Notes under the pieces: generated by a model
The model's database searches: none
Seen by the model: the letters and a program-made list of their open reading frames with translations, nothing else
Told to the model about the DNA's origin: nothing
Shown: in pieces, positions 24,354-33,061 of the stretch
Layout of the letters: each line of letters begins with the position of its first letter
Numbering within the stretch: position 1 is the stretch's first letter
Made by a program: the position numbers and the translations under genes
NCBI GenBank assembly: GCA_046705265.1
Contig: JBJKQL010000162.1
Location: forward strand, 1-39,950
Reading direction: 5' to 3'
Length of the DNA: 39,950 nucleotides
Source of the DNA: JAJYTL01 sp046705265
GTDB lineage: Bacteria; Pseudomonadota; Alphaproteobacteria; Ferrovibrionales; Ferrovibrionaceae

Positions 24354-25795
24354 ACAGTAGCAATACCCGTCGCATCGGATTGGTGGACGTGACCATTCGC
24401 GACGCGCATCAGTGCTTGTGGGCGACACGAATGACGACCGCGATGATATCGACCCTTGCGCCGCTGCTGGATTGCGCGGGCTTTGAGGCCGTCGACCTCG
24501 CGGGAGGAGCGGTGTTCGACGTCTGCGTCCGCTATCTCAAGGAGGATCCGTGGGAACGCATGCGTCTCGTCAGCGGTTGGATGAAAGAGACACCCCTGAT
24601 CGTAATGACTCGGGGTCAGAGCCTGTTCACCTTCGAGTTCTTTCCGGATGACATCGTCGAACGGACGGCGGAGCGCATTTTTGCGAACGGCATTCGCTAC
24701 CATACTCCCTATGACGCGCTCAACGACATCCGCAACCTCGAGGTTCCGGTGCGGGCAGCGAAACAGGTCGGACTCTATGTTGCCGGCGGTGTGGTCTACA
24801 GTTTCAGCCCGGTGCATACCGACGAATATTTCACCCGCAAGGCCCGCGAGCTTGTCGCGCTTGGCGTTGACGCGGTGTTCCTGAAGGATCCGAGCGGACT
24901 TTTGACCCCGGACCGGGTCGAGACGTTGGTCCCGGCTCTTAAGGGGGCTTGCGGTCAGGTGCCGCTTCAGTTGCATATTCATTGCTTGACCGGGCTAGCC
25001 CCGTATACGGCGTTCCGGGCGGTTCAGGCCGGTGTGGACGTGGTGCATACGGCGACTTCGCCGATTGCGAACGGGGCCTCGCATCCGGCAACTGAAACTT
25101 TCGTCAAGAATCTAAATCGCTCCGGCTTCCCGACTTCCGTCGATCTTGCGCTGATTGACCAGGTGGCGGAGCGCATCCGTTTCATAGGAAAGCGGGAAGA
25201 CAAACCGTTCGGCGAGATCGCCGAATTCGATGTGTTCCACTACGAACACCAGATGCCCGGCGGCATGATCTCCAATCTCCGCTCCCAGCTCGCGGCGATG
25301 AAGATGGAGCACAGGCTCCCCGAAATTCTCGAGGAGGCGGCTCGCGTGCGCCGCGACCTCGGCTACCCGATCATCGTCAGTCCATTCGCGCAGTTCGTCA
25401 TCACGCAGGCGGTGCTGAATGTTACCTCGGGCGAGCGCTATGCGACGGTACCCGACGAGGTGAGAAAGTACGTTCTCGGCTATTATGGCGAAGTGGCGGG
25501 ACCAATCGAACCAAACGTTTTCGATCGCGTCGCGAACGGCGCCAAGCCCGTCACGGAACGCCCCGGCGAATTGCTCGAACCGGGAATTCCCCGCGTGCGG
25601 GGCGCGCGCGGGCCCTTCGCTTCGGACGATGATCTTCTTCTTGCGGCCTTTTACGGCGAGAATGAATACCGCGCGCTCAAAGAGGCCGGCCCGATCGCCA
25701 CCGAATATCCCTTGGTGGAAACACCGTTGTTGACGCTCGTTAAGGGCGTGGCGCGGTGCCGGGACGTTGCCAGTTTCCACTTCATTCAAAAATGA
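24350..25795 (+). CDS. Carboxyltransferase subunit, pyruvate/oxaloacetate (5S) type
   Basis: A 481-residue HMGL-like plus PYC/OADA-domain protein, related to the transcarboxylase 5S subunit, oxaloacetate decarboxylase alpha and pyruvate carboxylase subunit B. Seen: DVTIRDAHQCLWATRM (family opening with the metal-binding Asp), VFLKDPSGLL (the carbamylated lysine), LHIHCLTGLAPYTAF (metal-binding His pair), HTATSPIANGASHPATE, and HYEHQMPGGMISNLRSQL. There is no biotinyl domain at the C-terminus, which fits the separate carrier protein. This class carboxylates or decarboxylates 2-oxo acids rather than acyl-CoA esters, so the enzyme may be a split pyruvate carboxylase or a carboxylase for an unusual keto acid. 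Confidence 0.85.
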   Translation: MNSSNTRRIGLVDVTIRDAHQCLWATRMTTAMISTLAPLLDCAGFEAVDLAGGAVFDVCVRYLKEDPWERMRLVSGWMKETPLIVMTRGQSLFTFEFFPDDIVERTAERIFANGIRYHTPYDALNDIRNLEVPVRAAKQVGLYVAGGVVYSFSPVHTDEYFTRKARELVALGVDAVFLKDPSGLLTPDRVETLVPALKGACGQVPLQLHIHCLTGLAPYTAFRAVQAGVDVVHTATSPIANGASHPATETFVKNLNRSGFPTSVDLALIDQVAERIRFIGKREDKPFGEIAEFDVFHYEHQMPGGMISNLRSQLAAMKMEHRLPEILEEAARVRRDLGYPIIVSPFAQFVITQAVLNVTSGERYATVPDEVRKYVLGYYGEVAGPIEPNVFDRVANGAKPVTERPGELLEPGIPRVRGARGPFASDDDLLLAAFYGENEYRALKEAGPIATEYPLVETPLLTLVKGVARCRDVASFHFIQK

Positions 25796-25823
25796 TGGGG
25801 GCATGCATGCGAGGTAAAGGCTT

Positions 25824-26654
25824 ATGAGCGAACCCGTCATCATCACTGTTGCGATCACCGGGGCGGTGCCGAGGAAGGCGGATAATCCGGCCGTGCCGAT
25901 TAGCCCGAGCGAGCAGATCGAATCGATCCACGAGGCCTATGAGGCCGGCGCCGCCATCGCTCATATCCATGTGCGTAACCCGGACGAGACGCCGGCCTCC
26001 GATCCGGCGTTGTTCGCTGCGGTGCAAGAGGGGATGCGCAAGCATTGCCCCGGTATGATCGTGCAATTTTCTACGGGCGGGCGTGGGCGAACGATGGCCG
26101 ATCGGGCACGGTCGCTAGCCTTGCGCCCCGATATGGCCTCTCTCGCCACCGGCTCGACCAACTTTCCGACACAGATCTACGAGAACCCGCCGGATTTCGT
26201 CGAAAGCCTTGCGAGGACGATGCTGGAAAGCGATATCAAACCCGAGATCGAAGTGTTCGATCTTGCCATGCTTTACAACGCCAAAGCGCTCCTTGATCGT
26301 GGGCTGCTCAAGCCGCCGCTGCATATCCAGTTCGTCCTTGGTATTCGCAATGCCATGCCGGCGCGGCGAGAGGTATTCGATTTTTTGATCTCTGAAACGC
26401 GAAAGCTGATGCCGGATGCGACTTGGAAAGCGGCCGGTATCGGCCGCCAGCAGCTCGAAGTCGCACGCTGGTGTGTGGAAAATGGCGGACACGTGCGGAC
26501 CGGACTTGAGGATAATCTCCGCTACGACAACACGAGACTCGCGCGCAGCAACGCCGAGCTCGTAGCCCAAGCGGTTGAGGTTGCGGCGAAGCTCGGACGT
26601 CGACCGGCTGGGGTTGAGGAAGCCCGCGACCGTCTCGGTTTGCGGACGGTTTGA
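25824..26654 (+). CDS. Beta-keto acid cleavage enzyme (BKACE, DUF849)
   Basis: A 276-residue TIM-barrel protein of the Kce/DUF849 family. These condense a beta-keto acid with acetyl-CoA to give acetoacetate and a CoA ester, using a divalent zinc. Seen: ITVAITGAVPRKADNPAVPI at the start, the HxH metal pair in AAIAHIHVRNPDETP, VQFSTGGRGRT, and PEIEVFDLAMLYNA with the conserved Glu. The C-terminal part has GGHVRTGLEDNLRYDNTRLA. Substrate specificity cannot be read off. It follows the carboxyltransferase gene by 28 bp and precedes a short-chain dehydrogenase by 4 bp, so a keto-acid route (dehydrogenase, cleavage, carboxylation) in one operon is likely. Confidence 0.9.
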   Translation: MSEPVIITVAITGAVPRKADNPAVPISPSEQIESIHEAYEAGAAIAHIHVRNPDETPASDPALFAAVQEGMRKHCPGMIVQFSTGGRGRTMADRARSLALRPDMASLATGSTNFPTQIYENPPDFVESLARTMLESDIKPEIEVFDLAMLYNAKALLDRGLLKPPLHIQFVLGIRNAMPARREVFDFLISETRKLMPDATWKAAGIGRQQLEVARWCVENGGHVRTGLEDNLRYDNTRLARSNAELVAQAVEVAAKLGRRPAGVEEARDRLGLRTV

Positions 26655-26658
26655 GAAG

Positions 26659-27420
26659 ATGGATTTCCGCCTCGGCGGCAAGGTCGCGTTCATCACCGGA
26701 GGAGGGTCCGGCATTGGCCAAGCGATTGCCGGCATGTTGGCGGCAGAAGGCTGCAACATTTTTATCACTGACCTCGATCGCAACAGAGCCGAGAGCGCGG
26801 CGGAGATTTGTCGCGCCGAGGGCACGCGCGCCGATGCCGTCGCCTGCGACGTCGGGGATCCGGCTTCCATCGCTTCCGCGGTCGACGGCGCGGCAAGAAC
26901 CCACGGCAAGATCGACGTTTTGGTCAACAGCGCCGGAATCTTGCGCACGGCGTCGATCCTTGACTCGACGCCGGAGGATTGGATCGCCTTTGAGCGGGTT
27001 AATATTTCCGGCGTGCTGAATTGTTGCCGGGCGGTGATGCCGGGCATGGTTGCCCGGCGCTACGGGAAGATCGTCAACATTGCCTCGGTGTCTGCTTTCA
27101 AGGGCGGCGGATCCCTCGGCAATACTCTGTATGGCACCAGCAAGGCCGGCGTCGCCGCGCTGACCAAAGGCTCGGCACGGGAACTTGGGCCGATGGGAAT
27201 CAATGTCAATGCCATCGCGCCGGCGGTTACGGGAAATACCGGAATGGTGTCGCCGGTGATGCCAGACGACATGCAGGCCGCTATTGTGCGACGTATTCCG
27301 ATCGGTCGTCTTGCCAAACCTTCGGACACCGCGGCGCTGGCCGTGTTCCTTTCATCGGACGTGGCGGCGTTCATCTCAGGCGCGATCATTCCTGTGGATG
27401 GCGGGCTGATGACGACCTGA
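26659..27420 (+). CDS. Short-chain dehydrogenase/reductase
   Basis: A 253-residue classical SDR. The NAD(P)-binding motif TGGGSGIG is near residue 13, and D38 in FITDLD favours NAD. The NSAG motif is present (LVNSAG), as is the catalytic YGTSK after NIASVSAFKGGGS. The C-terminus PVDGGLMTT is typical. The start at 26659 places MDFRLGGKVAFITGG at the N-terminus; the frame is open upstream inside the BKACE gene. It probably oxidises a beta-hydroxy acid to the keto acid used by the neighbouring BKACE; this is inferred from the 4-bp spacing. Confidence 0.87.
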   Translation: MDFRLGGKVAFITGGGSGIGQAIAGMLAAEGCNIFITDLDRNRAESAAEICRAEGTRADAVACDVGDPASIASAVDGAARTHGKIDVLVNSAGILRTASILDSTPEDWIAFERVNISGVLNCCRAVMPGMVARRYGKIVNIASVSAFKGGGSLGNTLYGTSKAGVAALTKGSARELGPMGINVNAIAPAVTGNTGMVSPVMPDDMQAAIVRRIPIGRLAKPSDTAALAVFLSSDVAAFISGAIIPVDGGLMTT

Positions 27421-27544
27421 CGGATCGTTTGTCGGTGCGGGCGTCCGGCTGTCCGAGAGGAGCGGCCAAGGTCTGTACCGCCATTCCGGCAGCAGAGCGC
27501 ACGTCGGTGAGTTGTTGTTATAACGGTTTCAAGGGAGGATGCTC

Positions 27545-28327
27545 GTGGAAATTAAAGGTAAAGCGGCGGTCGTGACCGGTTCCGGATCGGCCGCAGGTAT
27601 CGGCCGCTCGACGGCCCTCGTGCTCGCCGAAATGGGCGCGGCCGGCGTCGTCATTAACCACTCCAACAGCAAGTCGCGCGAGAAGGCAGAGGCTGTAGCC
27701 AAGGAAGTGGAGCGTGCCGGTGCGAAGGCGCTGGTCTGTCAGGCGGACGTCAGTTCCGACGCGGAATGCCGGGCGATGATGCAGCGCGCAGCGGACACCT
27801 TTGGCCGCCTCGACATTCTGGTGAACAACGCGGCGACGACGATACGTGTGCGCTTCGAGGACCTCGATGGCTTGACCGAGGAAGTCTGGAACCGCAACAT
27901 TGGTGTCAATCTCAAAGGTACCTTCTATTGTATACGGGCTGCCGTTCCCTATATGCAGCAGGCGGGCGACGGCGCGGTGGTGAATATCTCGTCGATCGCC
28001 GGGATCCGGGCGGTCGGGTCATCCTCAATCGCCTATGGCGCCGCAAAGGCAGGCGTCATCAACATGACCATGTTTCTTGCCCGTGCTCTTGCCCCAACCA
28101 TCCGGGTCAACTGCGTCACCGCCGGTTTCGTTGCTGGCCAGTGGATGCACGAAAGCCTTGGCGAGGAACGCTATGCCAAGGCACTGGAGAGAACCGCAAG
28201 CCGTATTCCGCGTGGCCGAGTCGCGCAGCCGGAAGATGTTGCCCAGGCGATTACCTCGCTGGTCGCCTCGGATTTCATCACCGGGCATAATTTAATCTGC
28301 GACGGCGGCTTCCTTATTCGGGACTAG
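27545..28327 (+). CDS. Short-chain dehydrogenase/reductase
   Basis: A 260-residue classical SDR: TGSGSAAGIGRSTA cofactor loop, LVNNAAT (NNAG-type motif), and the catalytic Ser and YGAAK after SSIAGIRAVGSSS. It has a C-terminal CDGGFLIRD. The GTG at 27545 was chosen because GGGAGG lies seven bases upstream; the ATG at 27539 would be too close to it. A 118-bp gap separates it from the preceding SDR, so it may have its own promoter. Its 3' end overlaps the convergent GMC gene by 14 bp. Confidence 0.87.
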   Translation: MEIKGKAAVVTGSGSAAGIGRSTALVLAEMGAAGVVINHSNSKSREKAEAVAKEVERAGAKALVCQADVSSDAECRAMMQRAADTFGRLDILVNNAATTIRVRFEDLDGLTEEVWNRNIGVNLKGTFYCIRAAVPYMQQAGDGAVVNISSIAGIRAVGSSSIAYGAAKAGVINMTMFLARALAPTIRVNCVTAGFVAGQWMHESLGEERYAKALERTASRIPRGRVAQPEDVAQAITSLVASDFITGHNLICDGGFLIRD

Positions 28328-30008
28328 GGGCGCTTTGCTGCGGCGCTCTGCGCCGCACCCATGAGGGCCCGGGAGCCGCCATCATGATCGCGGTGCGCGC
28401 GTCTTCAAGGATCATCGCCGATGCCTTTTCGCCGATCATGATCGTCGACGCGTTGGTGTTTCCGGAGACAAGCGTCGGCATGATCGACGCATCGACAACG
28501 CGAAGATTTTCCATGCCGACGACACGCAGCCGCGGATCGACCACAGCCTTTGCATCCGTACCCATCTTGCAGGTGCCGACCGGATGATAGATCGTGGTCG
28601 CCGTGTTGCGGGCATGGTCGAGAAACTCTTCGTCAGTCTGCACCCCGGGGCCAGGCACCAGCTCGGCCTTGACGAAGGCATCGAGGGGTGCCGTTTCGGC
28701 CAGCCGGCGCGCGAGTCTCATCCCGGCAACAAGCGTTGTTTGGTCCGTCGCCGTCGCGAGATAGTTGGGATGAATCGCCGGTGCTATCCGTGGATCGGGG
28801 GACGCAAGGCGGATCCAGCCGCGGCTTTCGGGCCGGAGCTGGCAGACGGATGCGGTGAAGGCGGCATAACGGTGCAGGCCCTTTCCCGGTTCGTCGCTTG
28901 AAAGGGGTTGGATGTGGAACTGGATATCCGGCGTCGCGACCCGCGGATTGCTGCGGGCGAAGATCGCAACCTGGCTCGCACCCATAGACATCGCCCCTCG
29001 GCGGAACAAAATGTACTCAAGGCCGATCGCCATCTTCCGCAGCGGGTTGTTAACGTCGTTGTTGAGCGTCGGGGTGGTCGAGGCGTAAACGGCCCGGGCC
29101 TGGAGGTGATCCTGCAGGTTGGCACCGACGCCGATGAGGTCGTGTACGATCTCAATGCCAAGCGGTCGAAGCTGATCCGCAGGTCCGATCCCGGATCGCA
29201 TGAGAATATGCGGCGAGTGGATAGCCCCGGCCGAGACGATCGCCTCGCGCTCAATCGCTGCCGCCTGCATCGCCCCATTCACTTCATAAATGACTTCCAC
29301 CACCTTGCGGTCCTTGACGACGAGTCGATGAACAAGAGCATCGGTAAGGATACGCAGGTTGGGCCGGCTCTCCACCGGCTTCAGGTATGCGACGGCGGCG
29401 CTGCAGCGTCGTCCGTTCCGGGCCGTCAGCTGAAAATACCCGGCGCCTTCCTGCGTGGCGCCGTTGAAGTCCGCGTTGCGAGGAATGCCGAGAGCCGTTG
29501 CCGCCGCGATATAGGCATCGCAGACGTCGCGGCGAACACGCAGGTCGGATACCGCAAGCGGTCCGCCGGCGCCGTGAAAGGTATCGGCTCCATGCTCCTG
29601 ATCCTCCGCTTGTCGGAACCAGGGCAATACGTCTTCGTAAGACCACCCCGTACATCCAAGCTGGCGCCAGTGGTCATAGTCTTCGGCCTGTCCCCGAATA
29701 TAGAGCAGGCCGTTGATCGAGCTCGATCCGCCAAGGACACGGCCGCGCGGCCAGGCGAGACGCCGTCCGTTGAGCCCAGGGTCAGGCTCGGTCTTCAGGC
29801 ACCAGTCGGTCCTCGGATTATGCATGGTCTTGAAATAGCCGACTGGAATATGGATCCACGGATAGGAATCCCGCGGTCCCGCTTCGAGCAAGAGAACACG
29901 ACAAGAGCGATCAGCCGAGAGGCGGTTAGCAACCACGCACCCTGCCGACCCCGCTCCTACTACTACGTAGTCGAAGGTCTCCCGGCGGACGACCGCCCGA
30001 TCCTCCAT
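28314..30008 (-). CDS. GMC-family oxidoreductase, candidate isethionate-type dehydrogenase
   Basis: A 564-residue FAD enzyme: VVVGAGSAGCVVANRLSAD, PRGRVLGGSSSINGLLYIRG, SAGAIHSPHILMRSGIGP, and the catalytic YHPVGTCKMG with DASIMPTLVSGNTNAST. It is visibly paralogous to the GMC protein at 10382-12025. Context: it diverges from an IclR regulator that is followed by xsc and pta. Known: in some isethionate degraders a GMC-family dehydrogenase (IseJ) beside an IclR regulator converts isethionate to sulfoacetaldehyde, the Xsc substrate. The same role is plausible here but is inferred from neighbourhood. Other alcohols, such as choline or a hydroxy acid from the adjacent SDR module, remain possible. 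Confidence 0.82.
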   Translation of the reverse strand: MEDRAVVRRETFDYVVVGAGSAGCVVANRLSADRSCRVLLLEAGPRDSYPWIHIPVGYFKTMHNPRTDWCLKTEPDPGLNGRRLAWPRGRVLGGSSSINGLLYIRGQAEDYDHWRQLGCTGWSYEDVLPWFRQAEDQEHGADTFHGAGGPLAVSDLRVRRDVCDAYIAAATALGIPRNADFNGATQEGAGYFQLTARNGRRCSAAVAYLKPVESRPNLRILTDALVHRLVVKDRKVVEVIYEVNGAMQAAAIEREAIVSAGAIHSPHILMRSGIGPADQLRPLGIEIVHDLIGVGANLQDHLQARAVYASTTPTLNNDVNNPLRKMAIGLEYILFRRGAMSMGASQVAIFARSNPRVATPDIQFHIQPLSSDEPGKGLHRYAAFTASVCQLRPESRGWIRLASPDPRIAPAIHPNYLATATDQTTLVAGMRLARRLAETAPLDAFVKAELVPGPGVQTDEEFLDHARNTATTIYHPVGTCKMGTDAKAVVDPRLRVVGMENLRVVDASIMPTLVSGNTNASTIMIGEKASAMILEDARTAIMMAAPGPSWVRRRAPQQSAPSPE

Positions 30009-30383
30009 AACCTACCCGCGTCCCGTTAAATCCATTCTTCCTTCGGTCTCGCAACGTGACTCGCCGCCGTGCGCCTCACTGTGCTTTGTCTCCCTGTGAT
30101 AAGAAATAATTCTACTCAGTGGTTGTGCTGAGCGCATCGGGGGATAGGATGAACGCGCATCAACAGAACTCGATCTCACGGCCGCGCTCCGCCATGCCGT
30201 GGTGCTTTCCTCGGTTGCGGCAATGATCTGCCGCCAGCATGGCGTCGAAACGCCATTGCGCCCGCTCGGAAATAGCTACAAATAGAGGTCAGAACCTTAT
30301 CTAATGCGACGAATTAGATCATCCAATGGATCGTGGTTGACCCTAGCTGGTCGTTGTATCATTATGCAACAAGGAAACGCTCA
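30009..30383. promoter_or_regulatory. Divergent control region between GMC gene and IclR gene
   Basis: 375 bp without a gene, serving both the GMC dehydrogenase (minus) and the IclR/xsc genes (plus). It is AT-richer than its surroundings near 30290-30375. It contains ATCCAATGGAT (30321-30331, an odd-centred perfect palindrome) and the better operator candidate at 30353-30370. Confidence 0.5.
30353..30370 (+). promoter_or_regulatory. Palindromic operator candidate for the IclR regulator
   Basis: GTTGTAT-CATT-ATGCAAC: seven-base arms with one mismatch around a 4-bp centre, ending 13 bases before the IclR start codon. Size and position suit an autoregulatory IclR-family site. Inference. Confidence 0.45.
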
Positions 30384-31232
30384 ATGAATGGAATAACGCG
30401 CAAATCACAGCCTCGGACACGGGTGGCGCGGGCGAGGTCGGGTGCGCGAGCCGTGGAATCGAGTCCGGCGGCGAAGCGCGGCGCGGGCGTGTTCCAGCGC
30501 GCATTTGGCGTGCTCGAATACGTTGTCCGGGCGGGAAGCCCGGTGGCGGCGTCCGATATTGCCGAGGCTCTTTCATTGCCGAAGCCCACGGTGTATCGCA
30601 TGATCGAGGGCTTCGAGGAACAAGGATTGCTGCATCGCCATTTCGCTTCGCGCCGGGTTGGTATCGGGCCTCGGCTGGCGGACTTTTCCTTCGACGTCAT
30701 CCGCGCCTCGGTGCGTTACGCGCCGCGCCGGATCATCCTGAATACCCTGGTCGAGCAGGTCAACGAAACCTGTAACATCGGCGCCCTGGAAGGCGGAGAG
30801 ATCGTCTATCTCGATCGCGTGGAGGCGACGCACTGGCCGCTCCGTCTATATTTCCACATCGGCTCGCGGGTGCCGCTTCACTGCACGGCGATCGGCAAAC
30901 TGTTTCTTGCCTATCTGCCGCCACGCGGTCGGCGGAATCTTCTCGACGCGCTCGATTTGCGGCAGTTTACGCCGAACACCATTACGGATGCCGGCGTCCT
31001 ACGCACCGAACTCGAACAGATCGCATCGGAGGGGTTGTCAATCGATCGCGAGGAGTACATCGTCGGCGTCATCTGCGTGGCAGCCCCGATCTTCAACGCC
31101 AAGCAGGAAATATGCGCCGGCGTCGCCATTCAGGCTCCAGCGGCGCGAATGGCCGTAGAAGAGGCGATCCGCCATCGCGACACGCTGTTACTCACGGCGC
31201 AGGCGCTCAGCCAGAGCTTTGCCTTTGAGTGA
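30384..31232 (+). CDS. IclR-family transcriptional regulator
   Basis: A 282-residue regulator. After a basic, disordered N-terminal tail (about 1-35) comes the winged helix-turn-helix (FGVLEYVVRAGSPVAASDIA, then LSLPKPTVYRMIEGFEEQGL). The effector domain shows the IclR pattern LVEQVNETCNIGALEGGEIV, SRVPLHCTAIGKLFLAYLP and SIDREEYIVGVICVAAPIFN. IclR-type regulators control several organosulfonate loci, including isethionate ones. Start at 30384 with AAGGAAA upstream; the frame is open to 30333. It lies 56 bp before xsc on the same strand and is divergent from the GMC gene, so it likely controls both. Confidence 0.9.
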   Translation: MNGITRKSQPRTRVARARSGARAVESSPAAKRGAGVFQRAFGVLEYVVRAGSPVAASDIAEALSLPKPTVYRMIEGFEEQGLLHRHFASRRVGIGPRLADFSFDVIRASVRYAPRRIILNTLVEQVNETCNIGALEGGEIVYLDRVEATHWPLRLYFHIGSRVPLHCTAIGKLFLAYLPPRGRRNLLDALDLRQFTPNTITDAGVLRTELEQIASEGLSIDREEYIVGVICVAAPIFNAKQEICAGVAIQAPAARMAVEEAIRHRDTLLLTAQALSQSFAFE

Positions 31233-31288
31233 CGCGCCTTGATTCAATGACTGAGAGCGCTCGAGAGGCGCCAAAAGAGGATACGTGC

Positions 31289-33046
31289 ATGACACAGATG
31301 ACACCGAGCGAAGCATTTGTTGAAACTCTCGCCGCACACGGGGTCAAGGATGTATTCGGCATTGTCGGATCTGCCTATATGGACGCCCTGGATTTATTCC
31401 CCGCGGCTGGCATCCGTTTTCTTCCCACGGTGCACGAGCAGGGAGCGGCCCATATGGCCGACGGCTACTCGCGGGTCAGCGGCCGCCATGGGGTCTGCAT
31501 CGGACAGAATGGGCCGGGTATTACCAATTTCGTCACCGCCATCGCGGCCGCCTATTGGGCGCATAGCCCGGTTGTGGCGATCACGCCGGAGTCGGGGTCC
31601 ATGTCGACGGGTCTCGGCGGCTTCCAGGAGACCGAGCAGCTCGCCATCTTCTCCAAGATCACCAAGTACCAGGGGCATGTGAACAATCCTCGGCGCATGG
31701 CTGAGATTACGGCGCGCTGCTTTGATTATGCCATGCTGGAAATGGGGCCTACTCAGCTAAACATTCCGCGCGACTATTTCTATGGCGCCCACGATTATGA
31801 GATATCGCAGCCGATTCAAGTCGAGCGCGGCGCAGGCGGTCCGGATAACCTGAACAAGGCGGCGGAGCTGCTCGCGTCCGCAAAATTCCCGGTGATCGTC
31901 TCGGGTGGCGGGGTGATTGGGTCGAATGGAGTCGAGTCTTGTGTCGCGCTGGCGGAGCTTTTAAGCGCGCCGGTGGTCACCAGCTATCTGCATAACGACA
32001 GCTTCCCGGCGAGCCATCCGCTGTGGTGCGGGCCGCTTGGCTACCAGGGTTCGAAGGCGGGCATGAAGTTGATCGCGCAGGCCGACGTCGTGGTGGCGCT
32101 CGGCACCCGCCTCGGACCGTTCGGAACATTGCCGCAGCACGGCATGGATTATTGGCCGCGCAACGCGAAAATCATCCAGATCGACGCCGATCCGAAAATG
32201 CTCGGACTGGTCAAAAAGATTTCGGTGGGCATCTGCGGCGATGCCAGAGCTGCCGCGGACGCGCTGATCGAGCGTTTGGGCAATCGGGACTTGGCCGGCC
32301 GCTCGACGCGCGATCAGCGTCTGCAGGTAATCCGGAGCGAAAAGGAGGCCTGGGAGGCCGAGCTTACTCGATGGACGCATGAAACCGACGAATTCAGCCG
32401 TTCTGTCGCGCCGGACGGCAGCGACGGCCGCATGCATCCACGCGAGATGCTGCGGGCAATGGAGCGCACCATGCCGAAGGACGCGATGGTTTCGACCGAT
32501 ATTGGCAACATTTGTTCAGTGTCGAACTCCTATTTGCGCTTCGAGCGTCCGCGCAGCATGTTTGCGGCGATGAGTTTCGGCAACTGTGGTTACGCCTTTC
32601 CGGCCATCATCGGCGCGAAGGCTGCGGCGCCGGAACGCCCGGCAGTGGCTTACGTGGGCGACGGCGCGTGGACCATGAGCTTTGGAGAGATACTGACGTG
32701 CGTGCGGGAGAACCTGCCGGTCACTGCCGTCGTCTTCAACAATGGGCAGTGGGGAGCCGAGAAGAAGAACCAGGTGGACTTTTATGCTCACCGTTTCCTC
32801 GGCACCGACTTGAAGAACCCGAGCTTCGCGGGTATCGCCCGCGCCATGGGGGCAGAAGGCGTCGTAGTTGGCCGGGCACAGGATGCAGGTCCAGCGCTTG
32901 AGGCTGCATGCAAGGCGCAACGTGATGGCAAGACGACCATCCTTGAGATGATGGTGACCCAGGAACTCGGCGACCCCTTCCGCCGTGACGCGTTGTCCAA
33001 ACCGAAGCGTCTCTTGCCGAAGTATGCGGCGTATACGGTGGCCTGA
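31289..33046 (+). CDS. xsc: Sulfoacetaldehyde acetyltransferase
   Basis: A 585-residue thiamine-diphosphate enzyme converting sulfoacetaldehyde and phosphate to acetyl phosphate and sulfite. Domains: N-terminal TPP-binding (DVFGIVGSAYMDALDLFP; catalytic Glu in PTVHEQGAAHMADGYSRV), central domain (AELLASAKFPVIVSGGG) and C-terminal TPP domain (AYVGDGAWTMSFGE followed by VVFNNGQWGAEKKNQ, the GDG-to-NN motif). Xsc-type text such as SYLHNDSFPASHPLWCGPLG, YQGSKAGMKLIAQADVV and PFGTLPQHGMDYWP distinguishes it from acetolactate synthase and oxalyl-CoA decarboxylase. The ATG at 31289 gives MTQMTPSEAFVETL, as in homologues I recall. It is followed 15 bp later by pta, the classic partner. Confidence 0.92.
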   Translation: MTQMTPSEAFVETLAAHGVKDVFGIVGSAYMDALDLFPAAGIRFLPTVHEQGAAHMADGYSRVSGRHGVCIGQNGPGITNFVTAIAAAYWAHSPVVAITPESGSMSTGLGGFQETEQLAIFSKITKYQGHVNNPRRMAEITARCFDYAMLEMGPTQLNIPRDYFYGAHDYEISQPIQVERGAGGPDNLNKAAELLASAKFPVIVSGGGVIGSNGVESCVALAELLSAPVVTSYLHNDSFPASHPLWCGPLGYQGSKAGMKLIAQADVVVALGTRLGPFGTLPQHGMDYWPRNAKIIQIDADPKMLGLVKKISVGICGDARAAADALIERLGNRDLAGRSTRDQRLQVIRSEKEAWEAELTRWTHETDEFSRSVAPDGSDGRMHPREMLRAMERTMPKDAMVSTDIGNICSVSNSYLRFERPRSMFAAMSFGNCGYAFPAIIGAKAAAPERPAVAYVGDGAWTMSFGEILTCVRENLPVTAVVFNNGQWGAEKKNQVDFYAHRFLGTDLKNPSFAGIARAMGAEGVVVGRAQDAGPALEAACKAQRDGKTTILEMMVTQELGDPFRRDALSKPKRLLPKYAAYTVA

Positions 33047-33061
33047 CGGAGGTATCGGGTC

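Noticed and set aside
28908..30029. 373-residue plus-strand frame
   Set aside because: It is antisense to the second GMC oxidoreductase gene.
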